Below are positions 33,874-44,877 of a stretch of 64,000 bases of DNA, piece after piece (the first letter of the stretch is position 1; every line of letters starts with the position of its first letter). Under the pieces are notes generated by a model. That model was not told the DNA's origin. It searched no databases and saw only the letters and a program-made list of their open reading frames with translations. The DNA is from Fistulifera solaris (taxonomy: Eukaryota; Bacillariophyta; Bacillariophyceae; Naviculales; Stauroneidaceae): positions 372,001 through 436,000 of the forward strand of contig AP026133.1 of assembly GCA_030295235.1 (NCBI GenBank), read 5' to 3'. A program made the position numbers and the translations under genes.

Positions 33874-34833
33874 ATGCCCGTCGACGTCGATGCCTGTATA
33901 GAAACACTAAAATCGGGAGAAATCATTTCGGAGAATTCGCTCAAACTCCTTTGTCAGTATGTGTCTGAACTCCTCATGGAAGAATCCAACGTACAACCGG
34001 TGTTGTCACCGGTCACGATTGTCGGTGATTTGCACGGACAAGTCTTTGATTTACTGAATCTACTCAATCTCGGTGGCTGGCCTCCGCACACGAGTTACAT
34101 CTTTTTGGGCGATTTTGTCGATCGAGGTCACAACAGCGTCGAGACGCTCAGTTTGTTGTTGTGTTTGAAAATGAAATATCCTGGTCATGTTACTTTATTA
34201 CGAGGAAATCACGAAAGTCGACAAATTACACAAGTGTACGGATTCTATGACGAATGTTTGCGGAAATATGGAAACGCAAGTCCCTGGAGACATTGTGTGC
34301 AGTGTTTTGATTCGTTTGGATTGGCGGCCCTGGTCGATGAACAAGTCTTGTGTGTGCACGGGGGACTCTCTCCCGATGTTCGGACGCTCGATCAAGTTCG
34401 AGCGATTGATCGCAATCAGGAAATACCGCATGAAGGAGCCTTTTGCGATTTGGTGTGGAGTGATCCGGAAGATATTTCGGGGGCGTGGCAAATGTCGCCG
34501 CGGGGTGCGGGGTACTTGTTTGGAAAACGAGTCACGGACGAGTTTCATGAAGTGAATAACTTGCAACTGATAGCACGAGCACATCAACTGGTCATGGAAG
34601 GACGCAAGTATCATTTCGATGACCGTTTGGTGACGGTGTGGAGTGCGCCCAACTATTGTTATCGGTGTGGGAATGTGGCGGCCGTCATGGAAGTGGGAGG
34701 GCCAGCCGGAGAGGACTGTGAAGGCTTTGCGGGAAGTATTCCGCAGCGCTTTCGATTTTTTCGGGAAACGGAAATGTCTGTGCATGGGCCCAAGGGAGAA
34801 GATAGAGCTCAGTTGGTGCCATATTTCTTGTAG
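33874..34833 (+). CDS. Ser/Thr protein phosphatase 6 catalytic subunit (PP6-type)
   Basis: Intact 319-residue PPP-family phosphatase. Metal-site motifs are GDLHGQ at 51-56, GDFVDRG at 79-85 and GNHE at 111-114. The stretch [20 protein letters not shown] and the later [16 protein letters not shown] are those of the PP2A/PP4/PP6 subgroup, and [19 protein letters not shown] is close to PP6. It ends YFL, the carboxymethylation and regulatory-subunit site in this subgroup. Acts in cell-cycle and stress signalling in other eukaryotes. PP4 versus PP6 should be settled by a tree; I favour PP6. Confidence 0.95.
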   Translation: MPVDVDACIETLKSGEIISENSLKLLCQYVSELLMEESNVQPVLSPVTIVGDLHGQVFDLLNLLNLGGWPPHTSYIFLGDFVDRGHNSVETLSLLLCLKMKYPGHVTLLRGNHESRQITQVYGFYDECLRKYGNASPWRHCVQCFDSFGLAALVDEQVLCVHGGLSPDVRTLDQVRAIDRNQEIPHEGAFCDLVWSDPEDISGAWQMSPRGAGYLFGKRVTDEFHEVNNLQLIARAHQLVMEGRKYHFDDRLVTVWSAPNYCYRCGNVAAVMEVGGPAGEDCEGFAGSIPQRFRFFRETEMSVHGPKGEDRAQLVPYFL

Positions 34834-34958
34834 TTTTTGATACGAGATGTAAACGAAATTCTTGTTCATTTGTTTTTTTTAATCCTACAGTTAGTGTAGA
34901 CTAGCCGACTCAGTTATTTGAGTCGTTTATAACCCCCGTTTGGTGTTCAGCCTCCTCC

Positions 34959-35799
34959 TTCATACAGCATGAAGGGGTTCATAGCTCGGTATGGTACCTT
35001 CCCCTCCACAATCGACGCACGGTAATATTCTTCCTCCTTTACAACGAAAACACAGTCGAACATCCATCAATGGACCCCCGTTGGCTTTTTTCAATGTCCT
35101 CTAGAGTCTCCCAACCCATCCTCCAAATCATTTTATTCTTAAGCTCTTCTACCGAAATCCAGAAATCCTCCTGCTCTCCACAACAATTCCGCATCCGAAC
35201 TTGCATCATATTCTTCTTCTTCTTGGGACTACCTTTCAATTCCACAACCTCATGATGTCGATGACCATTGTACACTTCGACCGAAGTCCATTGCGATCCG
35301 ACCAACCGATTCAGATGAATGAAATTACGAAGGCGATTCCCCGTCGCGCGAATCGCTCCCTTTCCTTCACAAACAGCACAACGGATGACGCCTCGGCCTT
35401 TTGTGCGGAATGCCAAAAAAAAAAGAAATGAGTTGCTTACTACCAACAAAAAATTCAATTTCCTCAATGTGTGGGGTCGTTTTATTTTTATTTTTTTCGA
35501 TCAATGCGCTTACCATGGCAACAAGTACACCGACGCGGAGGACGATTGATTCGGATTTTCCCGTATGGAGTATGCCAAACGGGCGGTGTGGGTTCCTGGA
35601 GGGCTTTTCGTTTTTCGCGTCGAATTTTCTTACCACGGATTCCCATAAAAAGAACGAATGTAGGGTTATGAGGAGGCAGTGATGATGTAACGAAAAAGGT
35701 GGCCTTTGACGTCGACAACCATGCTCCAGTGGGTTGCAACAGAAAGAAAAGAAGGATGACAAGCAATGGAGGCAGCGAAAGAAAGGAAATTGTGGGCAT
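34959..35799 (-). CDS. Plastid-targeted DnaJ-type zinc-finger protein
   Basis: Two exons: 35799-35514 and 35397-34959, with an intron of 116 nt (GTAAGC donor, AAAAG acceptor). The leader MPTISFLSLPPLLVILLFFLLQPTGAWLS is a signal peptide ending GAW, fitting diatom plastid import. The protein carries four CxxCxGxG-type units as in the DnaJ zinc domain: CTCCHGRG and CAVCEGKG around residues 93-112, and CFRCKGGR and CVDCGGEG near the C-terminus. About 100 residues separate the two pairs. The last pair is reached after a frame break at the T run 35086-35091; one added base gives IEKKANGGPLMDVRLCFRC and a CDS divisible by three (241 residues). No J domain, so it resembles BSD2/PSA2-like plastid assembly factors. 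The residue choice at the intron (CCHG|RG) supports the splice model. Confidence 0.82.
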
Positions 35800-36213
35800 T
35801 TTCTTCTCGCTGCCTCTTCCGATCAGAAAGAAATGTCGTTTTGGTAGGCTCTACGTTTGGAAAGAATGAATTGCAATAGGTGCATCATATATTTGCTTTT
35901 CTTCATCGCAGAACACTACTATGCAACGAAACATGCCGAAAACGCCGATGACGATGTTGGAAAAAGGTTGCCTTCTCTTTGTTATACAGTACCAGTAGTG
36001 GTAAGGCATTCATCAGGCGGCCAGACGACGGTTTCTTGCCGTCCAAGAAAAAGTTCGTCACAATACCAGTAACAAGAAACAATAAAAGTGTTTCATTCAT
36101 TATTTGTACATTTTGATGAATCTAAATGCAACAATCCTACTAGACAACTAGAAACAAGACCAATTTCATATACTAACGACACAACGAGACGAAACGAATC
36201 CGATTCGCCTATC
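35800..36213. other. Divergent promoter region with GTACC-like palindrome
   Basis: About 410 bp. AGTACCAGTAGTGGTA at about 35988-36003, about 190-210 bp from both flanking start codons. An in-frame open stretch precedes the RPC8 ATG but has no domain support. Confidence 0.45.
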
Positions 36214-37002
36214 ATGTTTGTGTTGAAGACCTTCCAGGACATGATCCGGATTCCTTCCTCACTCTTGTCGCTCTCGACGACTCGGGCCATACAGAATGAA
36301 ATTGATGAAAAGTATCCAAATCGAGTCATCATGGGAGCCGGCTTGGTCATAGGACGATACAGTGATACACTCTTAGAAGTAGGACACGGAATATGCGTCG
36401 ATGGAGGATCGCATCATCAATGTACCTTCCAAATGATTCTGTTTCAACCGTTTGTGGACGAAGTCTTGTTGGGGACCATTCGAAAATCCACACCCGAGGG
36501 CGTTTCGGTGTCATTGGGATTCTTTCAGGATATTTTCATTCCGGCGTATTGGATGTTGAATCCCAGTCGCTACGAAGAATCGACGGGATTATGGGTCTGG
36601 ACACCCAAGTTTGATGAAGGTGATGATGAAGACGACGAAGAACCGGAGATACGTCATGGAACCATCAAGACAGAAGAGGAGCCACAAGACGAGGAGCGCT
36701 ACGAAATGTACCTGGGAGCTCCGATTCGTTTCAAAGTCAAATCCATTCAATTCACGCAAATCACAAATACAGCAAAAGGAATGCAGGCAACACAGACCAA
36801 TCCACAAGAAGAGTACATGTCCAATGGACGACGACAACGGTCTTCGTCGGTGGGATTGCTCGATGAAACCAAAGCGCCGCCGGCCGCCATGCAGATTGTA
36901 GCATCGATCTGTGAAGATGGATTAGGTTTAACAAGTTGGTGGGAACAACAGCCGGAGGAAGATGAAAACGAGGATGATGAACATGTTGACTTTGAATTGT
37001 AA
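36214..37002 (+). CDS. RNA polymerase III subunit RPC8 (Rpb7/RPC25-like)
   Basis: Stalk subunit of RNA polymerase III, pairing with RPC9 and used in initiation on tRNA and 5S genes. The ATG at 36214 gives MFVLKTFQDMIRIPSSLL, the classic start of RPC8. The Rpb7-type N-terminal fold follows (YPNRVIMGAGLVIGRYSD), then the HHQCTFQMILFQPFVDEVLLG junction and an S1-like C-terminal domain (VSLGFFQDIFIPAYWM). An acidic insert (GDDEDDEEPEIRHG, about 132-145) and a polar Ser/Gln-rich stretch enlarge the end, which closes with EDENEDDEHVDFEL. Intact, 262 residues. Confidence 0.92.
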   Translation: MFVLKTFQDMIRIPSSLLSLSTTRAIQNEIDEKYPNRVIMGAGLVIGRYSDTLLEVGHGICVDGGSHHQCTFQMILFQPFVDEVLLGTIRKSTPEGVSVSLGFFQDIFIPAYWMLNPSRYEESTGLWVWTPKFDEGDDEDDEEPEIRHGTIKTEEEPQDEERYEMYLGAPIRFKVKSIQFTQITNTAKGMQATQTNPQEEYMSNGRRQRSSSVGLLDETKAPPAAMQIVASICEDGLGLTSWWEQQPEEDENEDDEHVDFEL

Positions 37003-37025
37003 CTCAAGCTTGGCAATTTATGTTA

Positions 37026-40000
37026 TCAAGGCGTTACTACCTTGGAGGATGCATACGCAAAATGGCCCATGGCGGCATGAATTGCCGATCGAGACTCATC
37101 AGACAGGTTGTGTAGAGTTAAATTCGGAACCTGTTGTTGCAGCCGTGCAAGGATTTGGGTGAAACGAGCCACAGTCTCGTCCGTTGCCACTTCTTGGTCT
37201 TCAAAAACAAGGGCTAGCGTATTTCCAATGATTTCCACAATGCCGGCGGCACCTATCATGTTCAGAATGTGCTGTGCAGTTGACTCTTCCTCCAACAAGT
37301 CACAGAACCCTGCGTGACAAATCTTGGCTTCATCCCCATCTTCCGATAATGGAAGCGCGGCTACGAAAAGTTGTAAAGCAGTGTCCACTTTCATGACAGA
37401 TGAGCCGCGGAAGGGGGAGTTTGGAAAAGAACGAGTGAAGCAAGCGCAGAGGCGGCATTTTCATAGATTGGGGCGTGGCTTTCTTTGACATGCCCTGCTG
37501 CGAATGATGCGACGCGTGGAATAATTGCATTTATATGAGCCGATAACACAGAAGAAGGACAGTAACGGGCGATTTGTGTCACTCCATAGATGCTAGCCCG
37601 GACGAGGTCATCATTCGTTGAACAAAGACCCTTGATAACTGCCTCGGCGAGCACGGGGCCTACAGCAGCCGCAGCTTTTGGACCACAATGCTCGACGCAA
37701 TCATCAAACAAACAGACAGCCGAGAGTGTTGCTTGCGCGTCATCCCCGCCATTCAGGTATGGACCGAGAATAGGGGCAACTTCTTTTGAAAGGTAGGGTA
37801 GAAGCCGTGCTTGAAAATTTTCAAATTGTAGCCAATAGAATCAACTAGCGGTGTCAATAGATTATCTTCACTTGCCAGCTGTTTCTTAATGTCTTCCACC
37901 TCATCTTCGGATGAAGCAGTTGCCAGTTGTTTGGATATTTCGTCCCTTCGACGAAGACAAGCCACGAGTGATTGAATGCACGATCTGACAAGCTGGTTTG
38001 ACTGGTCTAGATCGAAATTTGCGAGCAAAGTATCGGAGTCGTCAAGACGAATGTACACAGCGTACAGAATGTCACTCAGCGAGTCAGCTAAAGCGAACAG
38101 GTTCTCCATTTCATCAGGCTCCTCGCTCGCGATCTGATTGCAGATCGCTCGCACTAATACCGGGAAAATCGATCGAGAGAATTCTAGTGAATTTGCATGC
38201 ACTCCGGCGGCACAAGATGCTTCGAATACAGCGGCGAGCGTTTGAGCCGAGACTGCTCTCAGCTCACTGGAGTAGCGAAACTGAAGTAGTGGCAAGAGTG
38301 TGTCGAAGGAGACTTTGACGTAAGGACCGAAATTCGCCCCTAAAGCGGCAGCGTGTTCATAAATGGCGCGAATGGCCAACGTTTTCTCCTGCATACTACT
38401 TGTATTCAATGTGACTTTCGTGTATCCTCGTCCAGGCAAGGCAACTGTCATGCTCTGTGTTCCGTCTTCTTCGTTGACCACGACACGGGTCTCCTTCGTG
38501 GCGGCCCAGTCTTGTTCAGTACCCTCCTGCGAATCAATTCAACGGGTGAGAAATATCCGACATTTTTGACGAAAAAGACAACAAAACAGGTTTCTCGTAC
38601 CGACAACGTCACATCTGTCGATTCCGAGGCGCGCTGCAGAAGGTGGGGCACCACGGCTGCACAGTATGGCGTGTAGCTGTCTTCTAGTACAGATGCAATT
38701 CGTGCACATGCAACTAAGTGTTCCAAAGGTGGTTGGTTTTGCGAAAGAATCGCTTGTAGTAACTGAATTGCATCGCATTGAAAGATATCTTTTCCAACGG
38801 CTTGCCCCACAATGGTTGCCGTTTCCAAAGCGGCACTACGCACATATTCTTCCGATTGAGGCTGAGAAAACAGCGAAAGAAGACCTGGCATGACACCTGC
38901 ATAGTTTGTAACGACATCTTCTTGACTGACTTGAGCCAATGCTGCTACAGCTCCGACGGCTCTCACCTGCGCCACGGGATGGACCGGAACGGACGACAGC
39001 GCATCCAATAAAGTCCCAACATAAGATTGCATTTCATTGTCACTGCGAGCCAGGGATACGACACAACACGCGGCGGTCGATGCTACTTTCACGACGGGAG
39101 ATCGCAAAAGATGAGAAATTGCATTCACCATGAACGGCAAGTTCTCTTGATCCACGTGATCCACCAAAAGACCCAGAAGAACCAGTGCATTGTATTGCAA
39201 CACACTATGTGACGACTGACACTGCTGCAAAGCCCATTGCAAAGCCACCAGTGCGTACCGCGCAAATCCCACCGGCAGCGCCATCGCCGCCGACTGCAAC
39301 GCCACGAGTGCTCCACGGTGGGCCTTCCAAGGCAAATGCGGGTCCATCAAACAGGGTTGTACGGCAGGTAAGATCGTTCGAACAAGTACCGGACTTCCCA
39401 TCAGTCGCAGCATGTCTTGCAACAGCTGTGCCGTATAGTCATCGTCGTCCTCGTGCACCGCCCCTTCGTCGTCGAGTTGCACTTCGGCCCACGTTTCGGC
39501 ATCAAACCCGGAAAACTCCAACAAACCTTGCAGCATGTGCGGTAGCAGTTCGTGTTCCATGGCCGCGGTCAAAGCCGGCAATTGGTGTCGTTGATGCATT
39601 CGCGCATACGTGTCGGCGTAGGTGACCAAGACTTGGACACTCGGGAGCAGAACGGTTCGTGCCGCTCGACAACAAAAAGCAGTCACTGGTTCCACCACCG
39701 GACTCAAGAATGCCGGGACATCCGTCGCCGCATCCAACAAGGACTCCAGCAATTCCTGCAATGTTGCTTCGTCATACGTGGTTGTTTGTAAGAGGGGCAC
39801 TACACACGTGATTGACATGTGTTCGAGCAATGAAGCGTCGTCCTTTGTCGCTTGGGCTGCTTGGACGGCCAATTTCATGAAAAGGCCGGGAGAAGCTCCA
39901 GCGCGGGCCGCCGCTGACAAATGATCACACACCACCGCCATGGGACCAAAGACCGAAGGAATGCGTTCCGCCAAGGAAATCCACAATTTCAAGGCCATCG

Positions 40001-40460
40001 GATGTCCTTGTGTCTAAATAGAAGAAAGTGAGAAAAAAAAAGGAAATACACGAAAGGATTTTATTCTTCTCAATAATGCGACACGTACCACGGCATCACT
40101 GGATGTCTGCAGAATCGTTTGCATCGTGTGTCGACTGGAAGATTCGTTGATTTCGTGTAACACAAAGACAATTTCCGTCACACAATCCCCAATGGCCGTA
40201 TGGGTCGCCGTCAGCGGCAGCAATTCTTGTAATAACGACTGCAACAGCGGCTCTTCAGTCACCAACAAAATGTCCCGACGCAACAGAACAGCCACCAATT
40301 GTTGTTGCCAAGGCCCGATTGGTTGAGAAAGCGCGTGCCGCAATTCGCTCACCCGTTGCTCGACCGGAAGACTCTTCCAATACGTTTCCGCGGGGATTCT
40401 CTGGGATCCATCGGGCGACAACAAAGCCTTTAAAAAATCTTCTGTGACAATGGAGCTCAT
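37026..40460 (-). CDS. Importin-5/karyopherin beta-3-type nuclear import receptor
   Basis: HEAT-repeat transport receptor of about 1095 residues, the length of importin-5. Exons 40460-40089, 40013-38601 and 38526-37026; introns 40014-40088 and 38527-38600 with GTACGT/TTAG and GTACGA/CAG ends. N-terminus MSSIVTEDFLKALLSPDG; long HEAT arrays follow, with an acidic loop (DDEGAVHEDDDDYTAQ) typical of beta-3 importins, and the C-terminal half shows KTLAIRAIYEHAAALGANFGPYV and SIYGVTQIARYCPSS. Two frame breaks, near 37804 (restores FKHGLLPYLSKEV) and near 37391-37396 (HLS to KVDTALQLF); with both corrected the total is divisible by three. Spacing to the RPC8 stop is only 23 bp (convergent). Cargo includes ribosomal proteins and histones in other organisms. 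Confidence 0.9.
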
Positions 40461-40907
40461 TTTTGGAACCTGTAGTAAAAGAAAAGACGGCAATGAATGT
40501 TACCAGGTATCTGTTGTCTTTTTCGTTGGAGCATTTGGCTCGTTTTCAAAATCAAAATCACCCCCACCCCCCAAGCGAGCCGGCCCGTTGCTCGCGCCTC
40601 CGCTGTACTATTTTGGCTACAGTCAGTATTTCAATGAGCGCGCGAGAAAGTGCAAGAATGCATTCTCGAGAAATACATTGTGTCACAGTAGTGTAGAATG
40701 ACGTCATCATTCTGTACTGTAGTGAAATGAGTAGGTTGGACGAGACTGAATGTATTTTCAGTCCCGTCACTGTCGATGGCATTCCTTTTTCCTTTTTTGT
40801 GTCATGGCCCATGGATGCAGCCACGGGCCAGGGATGATTATTTTTTTTATTTTTTTTTGACTTTTGCTGAATAGTTCACAAACAATATAGTCCTTGCGAA
40901 GAACTCC
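40461..40907. promoter_or_regulatory. Divergent promoter with a perfect CRE site
   Basis: About 450 bp between the importin and VOC genes. TGACGTCA, a perfect CRE palindrome, is at 40699-40706 inside AGAATGACGTCATCATTCT, itself a longer inverted repeat. A relative of the dispersed palindrome is at 40741-40767 (GACTGAA, TGTATT, TTCAGTC). Confidence 0.55.
40741..40767. repeat. Variant of the dispersed palindrome
   Basis: CGAGACTGAA, loop TGTATT, TTCAGTCCCGT. The inner arms GACTGAA/TTCAGTC pair perfectly. Same intergenic setting as the other copies but with a longer stem and a different loop. Confidence 0.55.
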
Positions 40908-41699
40908 ATGTCACGAATCATCTTGAGACGATGGGTCATGAGCGTCGCCACATTGGCACCCGCACTCGTTGTCCGCGCCGAATCATCATCATCATCATCA
41001 TCATCGTTCCTTCCTCGATTCACGGTGGCGTTCTCGAGTAGCCTACGCGGAGGAGACAACAACGCTACAGCGTACGAAACATTGTCCACACCGGCACCCG
41101 GAAGTCCGTTTCATTTGGCATTTCCGGTCCACGATTTGCAATTAGCAAAAGAATTCTATGGCGGCATATTGGGTTGTCAAGAAGGACGGAGCAGTGAGAA
41201 ATGGCAAGACTATTCGTTGCATGGACACCAAATTGTGGCACATTGGGTCGGGAATGATTACCGTTGTCCCGATTTCTACAATCCGGTGGATGGAGACGAA
41301 GTGCCGGTGCCGCATTATGGTCTAGCCTTGACCGTTGAGCAATTTCATGCCTTGGCGGAACGCGTGCGGAAAGCGGGAATTCAATTTATCATTGAACCGC
41401 ATTTGCGATTCAAAGGTATGCCCGGTGAACAGGTAAGAGCAAGCTTGTGCAGTGCGTTGATGATGTGTTAGTGTGCTCATTTGTTCTGCATGCTTGCTTC
41501 GTGTCCACATAGTACACCATGTTTTTCAAGGTAAGTGATGAAAGCGAACAAATAGTAGTTTTCACTGGTTTATTCTAACCTCCGAGCAAACTTGCTTTTC
41601 AATAATTTGTCTTTTCAGGATCCATCGGGCAATAATCTCGAATTCAAAGCCATGACGCATCCAGACAATCTATTCGCTAAATACAATGTAGTGGATTGA
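40908..41699 (+). CDS. VOC/glyoxalase-like protein with an 18-nt micro-exon
   Basis: Metal-dependent VOC fold, related to glyoxalase/bleomycin-resistance proteins. Exons 40908-41432, 41514-41531 (18 nt, Tyr-Thr-Met-Phe-Phe-Lys) and 41619-41699; introns 81 and 87 nt with GTAAGA/TAG and GTAAGT/CAG ends. Total 624 nt, 207 residues, no frame break. The leader (MSRIILRRWVMSVATLAPAL) looks organellar, followed by a Ser tract coded by a TCA microsatellite. VOC landmarks: SPFHLAFPVHDLQLAKEFYG, HYGLALTVEQFHALAERV and the C-terminal DPSGNNLEFKAM, which supplies the last metal glutamate. Without the micro-exon the strand YTMFFKDPSGN would be lost, so it is well supported. Confidence 0.9.
41514..41531 (+). 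other. 18-nt micro-exon of the VOC gene
   Basis: TAC ACC ATG TTT TTC AAG, preceded by an ACATAG acceptor and followed by a GTAAGT donor. It joins GMPGEQ to DPSGNN and completes the conserved VOC strand. Confidence 0.88.
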
Positions 41700-41842
41700 C
41701 AACAATTGTGAAGTGTGAAGCGATAGTGATTATCGTAGCTACTAAGTATGTAACAGTGATAGCTGCTTGAAAGTAGGAGCCACGTTGAACTATACAGACA
41801 TGCCATCAACATGGGGTTCGTTCGAAATACTGTTCTCATTGA

Positions 41843-42319
41843 TTATTTTTCACCAAATTCCGCCCAGCATTCTGTTTCTTTCGGACCACCACCATTCAAC
41901 ACATTTTCGAAACCGTTCTTTTCTAAAAATTCCTTGGCGAGCTGACCACGACCGCCGCCTCCACAATGCGTAATGATGGGGGTTTCCTTCGGAACCGATG
42001 GAAGCGGCATTTGATTGGTGGAGCGATCCCAAATCAAATTGACGGCTTGGGGTCGGTACGACTCGGAAGGTAGTGGAGCCACCGCAAAGCTTTTGAGGTC
42101 GCCCGGTTCGACGGCGGCATCCGGATTCCGAACATCCACTACCAACAATCGTTCGCCGGCTGCCGACACGAAAGCTTTCAATTCTTCGGGGGATGATACG
42201 CCGGCTTTGGCCATCATGCAACGAACCGCCGTCCAGCGAGAAGTTAAAGGAGACACAACTCGAAATGCTTGTGACAGTCGAAGCATACCAAGGAAGTAAG
42301 CGATGAAGGAAGTTTTCAT
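41843..42319 (-). CDS. Rhodanese-domain protein with signal peptide
   Basis: Single-domain rhodanese-like sulfurtransferase of 158 residues, intact. MKTSFIAYFLGMLRLSQAFRV is a signal peptide whose QAF boundary fits diatom plastid targeting. The domain runs SPEELKAFVS, LLVVDVRNPDAAVEPGDL (the CDC25-like D-x-R), then the active loop ITHCGGGGRGQLAKEFL with catalytic cysteine, and NGFENVLNGGGPKETECW. The loop length (CGGGGRG) matches phosphatase-like rhodaneses. Overlaps the 3' flank of the VOC gene by position only; the two are convergent, about 143 bp apart. Confidence 0.9.
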   Translation of the reverse strand: MKTSFIAYFLGMLRLSQAFRVVSPLTSRWTAVRCMMAKAGVSSPEELKAFVSAAGERLLVVDVRNPDAAVEPGDLKSFAVAPLPSESYRPQAVNLIWDRSTNQMPLPSVPKETPIITHCGGGGRGQLAKEFLEKNGFENVLNGGGPKETECWAEFGEK

Positions 42320-42675
42320 TCGTTCTTTTGGTTTGTGGGTGTTATAATAGAAATGCTATTGGAGTGACTGCTTCGGCGAGATGAATGAGAATGAATGAGG
42401 CACGCAAGGACAAACGGACAAGAACACGTCACTTTGAATCTCTTTGAATCTTTGTCCTTTGTCGGCAACGGCAACGATCGTTCAACACTCTCATTCCGAT
42501 GTCGGCTGAAACGCTTACAAAGCCTGGCAATAATAAGCAATTGAATAACTCGTTTCAGGTTGATGAAAACTTTGGAAGTCAAGGGGAGCCAAGCTTGTTG
42601 CTTTCTAAAACTTACCCAACAAAATGCATATCTCTCAAAAAATTTACTGTAATCTCAAAATGTACTCCGTTTTCA

Positions 42676-42699
42676 CCACGACTGGTTTTCAGTCATGAG
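42676..42699. repeat. Dispersed palindrome copy d
   Basis: CCACGACTG, spacer GTTTT, CAGTCATGAG, preceded by GTTTTCA like copies a, b and h. Confidence 0.8.
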
Positions 42700-42908
42700 T
42701 TGCGAATGATGTTTTGTGCGACAAATACAAGTAGTGCGCTACCTGGTATCGGCAATGGTCAATCTTTTCCATAAAAAAAAAATAATCTCAGGTCAAGTGA
42801 ATAGTCAAGTGAGTTTTAAAAAAACAAGATCGCCACGTTCAGAGTCTTTGAGAAACGGCATTCGTCGACCCATTGTGCACTATCGTCCAAACGTTGTCGA
42901 CGATGTCG

Positions 42909-42932
42909 CCACGACAGGATTGCAGTCACGAG
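42909..42932. repeat. Dispersed palindrome copy e (degenerate)
   Basis: CCACGACAG, spacer GATTG, CAGTCACGAG; the left arm has one mismatch. Confidence 0.65.
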
Positions 42933-43172
42933 GCAACTAGGAATAGCTCAGTCAAAGAGGTTCACCATTGATCGTCGACTGCTGTAGAAATATTGGAAGC
43001 CAGTATAAATAATGATCGCTTCATCTCATAATGACCTTATTGATTAGGTCAACTAACCAACATGACAATATGCGAGTCTGCGATCGGTAATTGTAAGCTT
43101 GCAATTGAACCGGCAATCAACCAAATGAGACTGCCTAGTCTAGGTGACTTTAGACTTCATAATAACGCGTTG

Positions 43173-44197
43173 TTACTCTTCCTTTAATTCTTTCTCGTCT
43201 CTGCTGTCATCAGCTATCAGTTCAGCATATTTGCTTGCGACAAATTCGTTCCACATTTTGGCTTGATTCTTTTCCGAGAAGACACTAATACCCAAATCTC
43301 GGAGAAGTTGGTCGACAATGGCAAGGAAAAGTCTCACCATGACGAAAAACATATTGCAGTAAAGGAACCAAAACACTCGATAGTTTGGACCTGTTAAATG
43401 AATTGCTTCCGCCATTTGTGTGTTGTGGAAAAGACGGTAAGGCCAAAGTTGGCACCCGACATGAGTGCAATAGGAGTGCAAATCGTTGCATAAAGTATCA
43501 AATAAACTGCAATGGATACCATGTGCCATTTGACAAAGTATTTGATTTCGGAATAGCGCTCGGTTTTTTTGTGGGAAGGAGGAGGCAAAACGCAAACGTT
43601 CCCCACCGCAAGATCGTGAACGGGCATGTAGAGCAAGAGTAGATGATGCCACAGCGACCACGTAAACTTCCCATTGAATGCCTCGTTGATTTCTCCATCC
43701 GGTTGAAAATGAATAGCGCCGCCAAGCTCGAAAAGCAGAGCATCGTGTGTCGCAAAGCATCGGCCATACTGTCGGTCATCGGAATGTAATGAATAATCAT
43801 TCGCAGCATCCAGCCCGTGTGGCACGGTGTCAATAGCCAACCACGTTCGGGCATCCCCCAGAACCAGCTATAGTACGACATGTGATATATTCCGGCGGCG
43901 ACAAAGGGTAACGCCAACGGATGGCGGCGGAATTCTTGGCTCTTGTTGTGGTTTCGGTACGTGACATAAAAAAGTCCCCAGTGCTATCAAAGTACCAACA
44001 ATCCATTCACACAAATGACGACTCGCACCCACCGGGTCCCATGTGGCAACCCCGTTGGGCTCGAGCCAACGGGGTATTTCCAAACAGGGCACTTCATCGC
44101 TATAATCGGTTTTCAAATAACATATTTCGGTAAAGTCGTCGATCGGATAATCGACCAGCCGCTGGAAACGCGAAATTATATAGAACAAGCCGAACAT
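43173..44197 (-). CDS. Multi-pass membrane protein, paralog A
   Basis: About 342 residues, seven or so hydrophobic segments, family not recognised. It is a paralog of the gene at 46280-47424: both share FQRL..NPID-type starts, the WLxPxxVATWxPxGxxRHxxEWIV block, PERGWxxTPCHxGWxxR, RHxxLCFSSLAALFIFxxDGE, WSLxHHxLL and LTGPxYRxxWFxYCN. Three frame breaks relative to the paralog, near 44005-44015 (one too many or two too few), at the A run 43706-43709 and at the A run 43429-43432. Each of the last two is fixed by one base. It lacks the intron found in the paralog after the SGxNW position. A pair of histidines in a membrane segment (WSLWHHLLLLYMPVHD) could bind metal. Lys/Glu-rich C-terminal tail. 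Confidence 0.72.
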
Positions 44198-44877
44198 ATC
44201 TTTTGGGGGGAAATACTAAAAGAAAGGACGAGACAAGGCAGGTCAATCACTGTACCTCGACTGCTGGTGTCGGCTGGTTCGTCGTCTCATCCTATACTCC
44301 TTTGTTTCATCCTTCAACGTGCCGACTGCATGTGCCGAGAGGCATTTTTATCGGAATCATGTCCGACGCGGACACGGGACACAAGTCATTCATGAGGGTT
44401 CTCGGACGTCACTCTAGGGTCTAGGAACCACTTCTCTTTCTAGGAAGTGCAACGATGGCAGTCCGCAATTTGAGTAGCGGTAGTTCGAAAAGCTACTTGA
44501 GGCAAAATTCGGATCTACTAGTTACACGAAGGACGATCAAGTCTCGACGCGGTTTGCGAACAGCAACGCGATATTATGTCCATTTGGTAGATGATCAAAA
44601 GTGCGTTGCACGACGCTGCTATCTTTATAAAAACTGAAGTTTGCCTTGCACGATACTAGTCCGAAGATGCATCATTGTATCGCCGTCGCTGTTGAATTTG
44701 TACATACACCACCTCAAAATACATAAATCATGCGTCGCTTCCGATGGCCAACTAATTGTGACCATAGTTTGATTCAATACAGTTAAACGCGAATTTGTAA
44801 CTTAAGATAATAGCAGTGAATGACTGAATTACTATCTAGTTTTTTTTCGACTGCGTCGTTGTTGCAAATCATTTCTA
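44198..44877. other. Intergenic, no gene seen
   Basis: About 680 bp. The plus ORF at 44455-44637 and others have no support. Confidence 0.45.

Larger units (their letters stand above)
42320..43172. other. Intergenic region with two dispersed palindromes
   Basis: About 850 bp with no gene. Copies of the palindrome at 42676-42699 and 42909-42932 lie about 230 bp apart. An A run is present at about 42774-42782. Confidence 0.5.

Noticed and set aside
44455-44637. Small basic ORF of 60 codons
   Set aside because: No leader, domain or neighbour context; typical chance ORF in a spacer.
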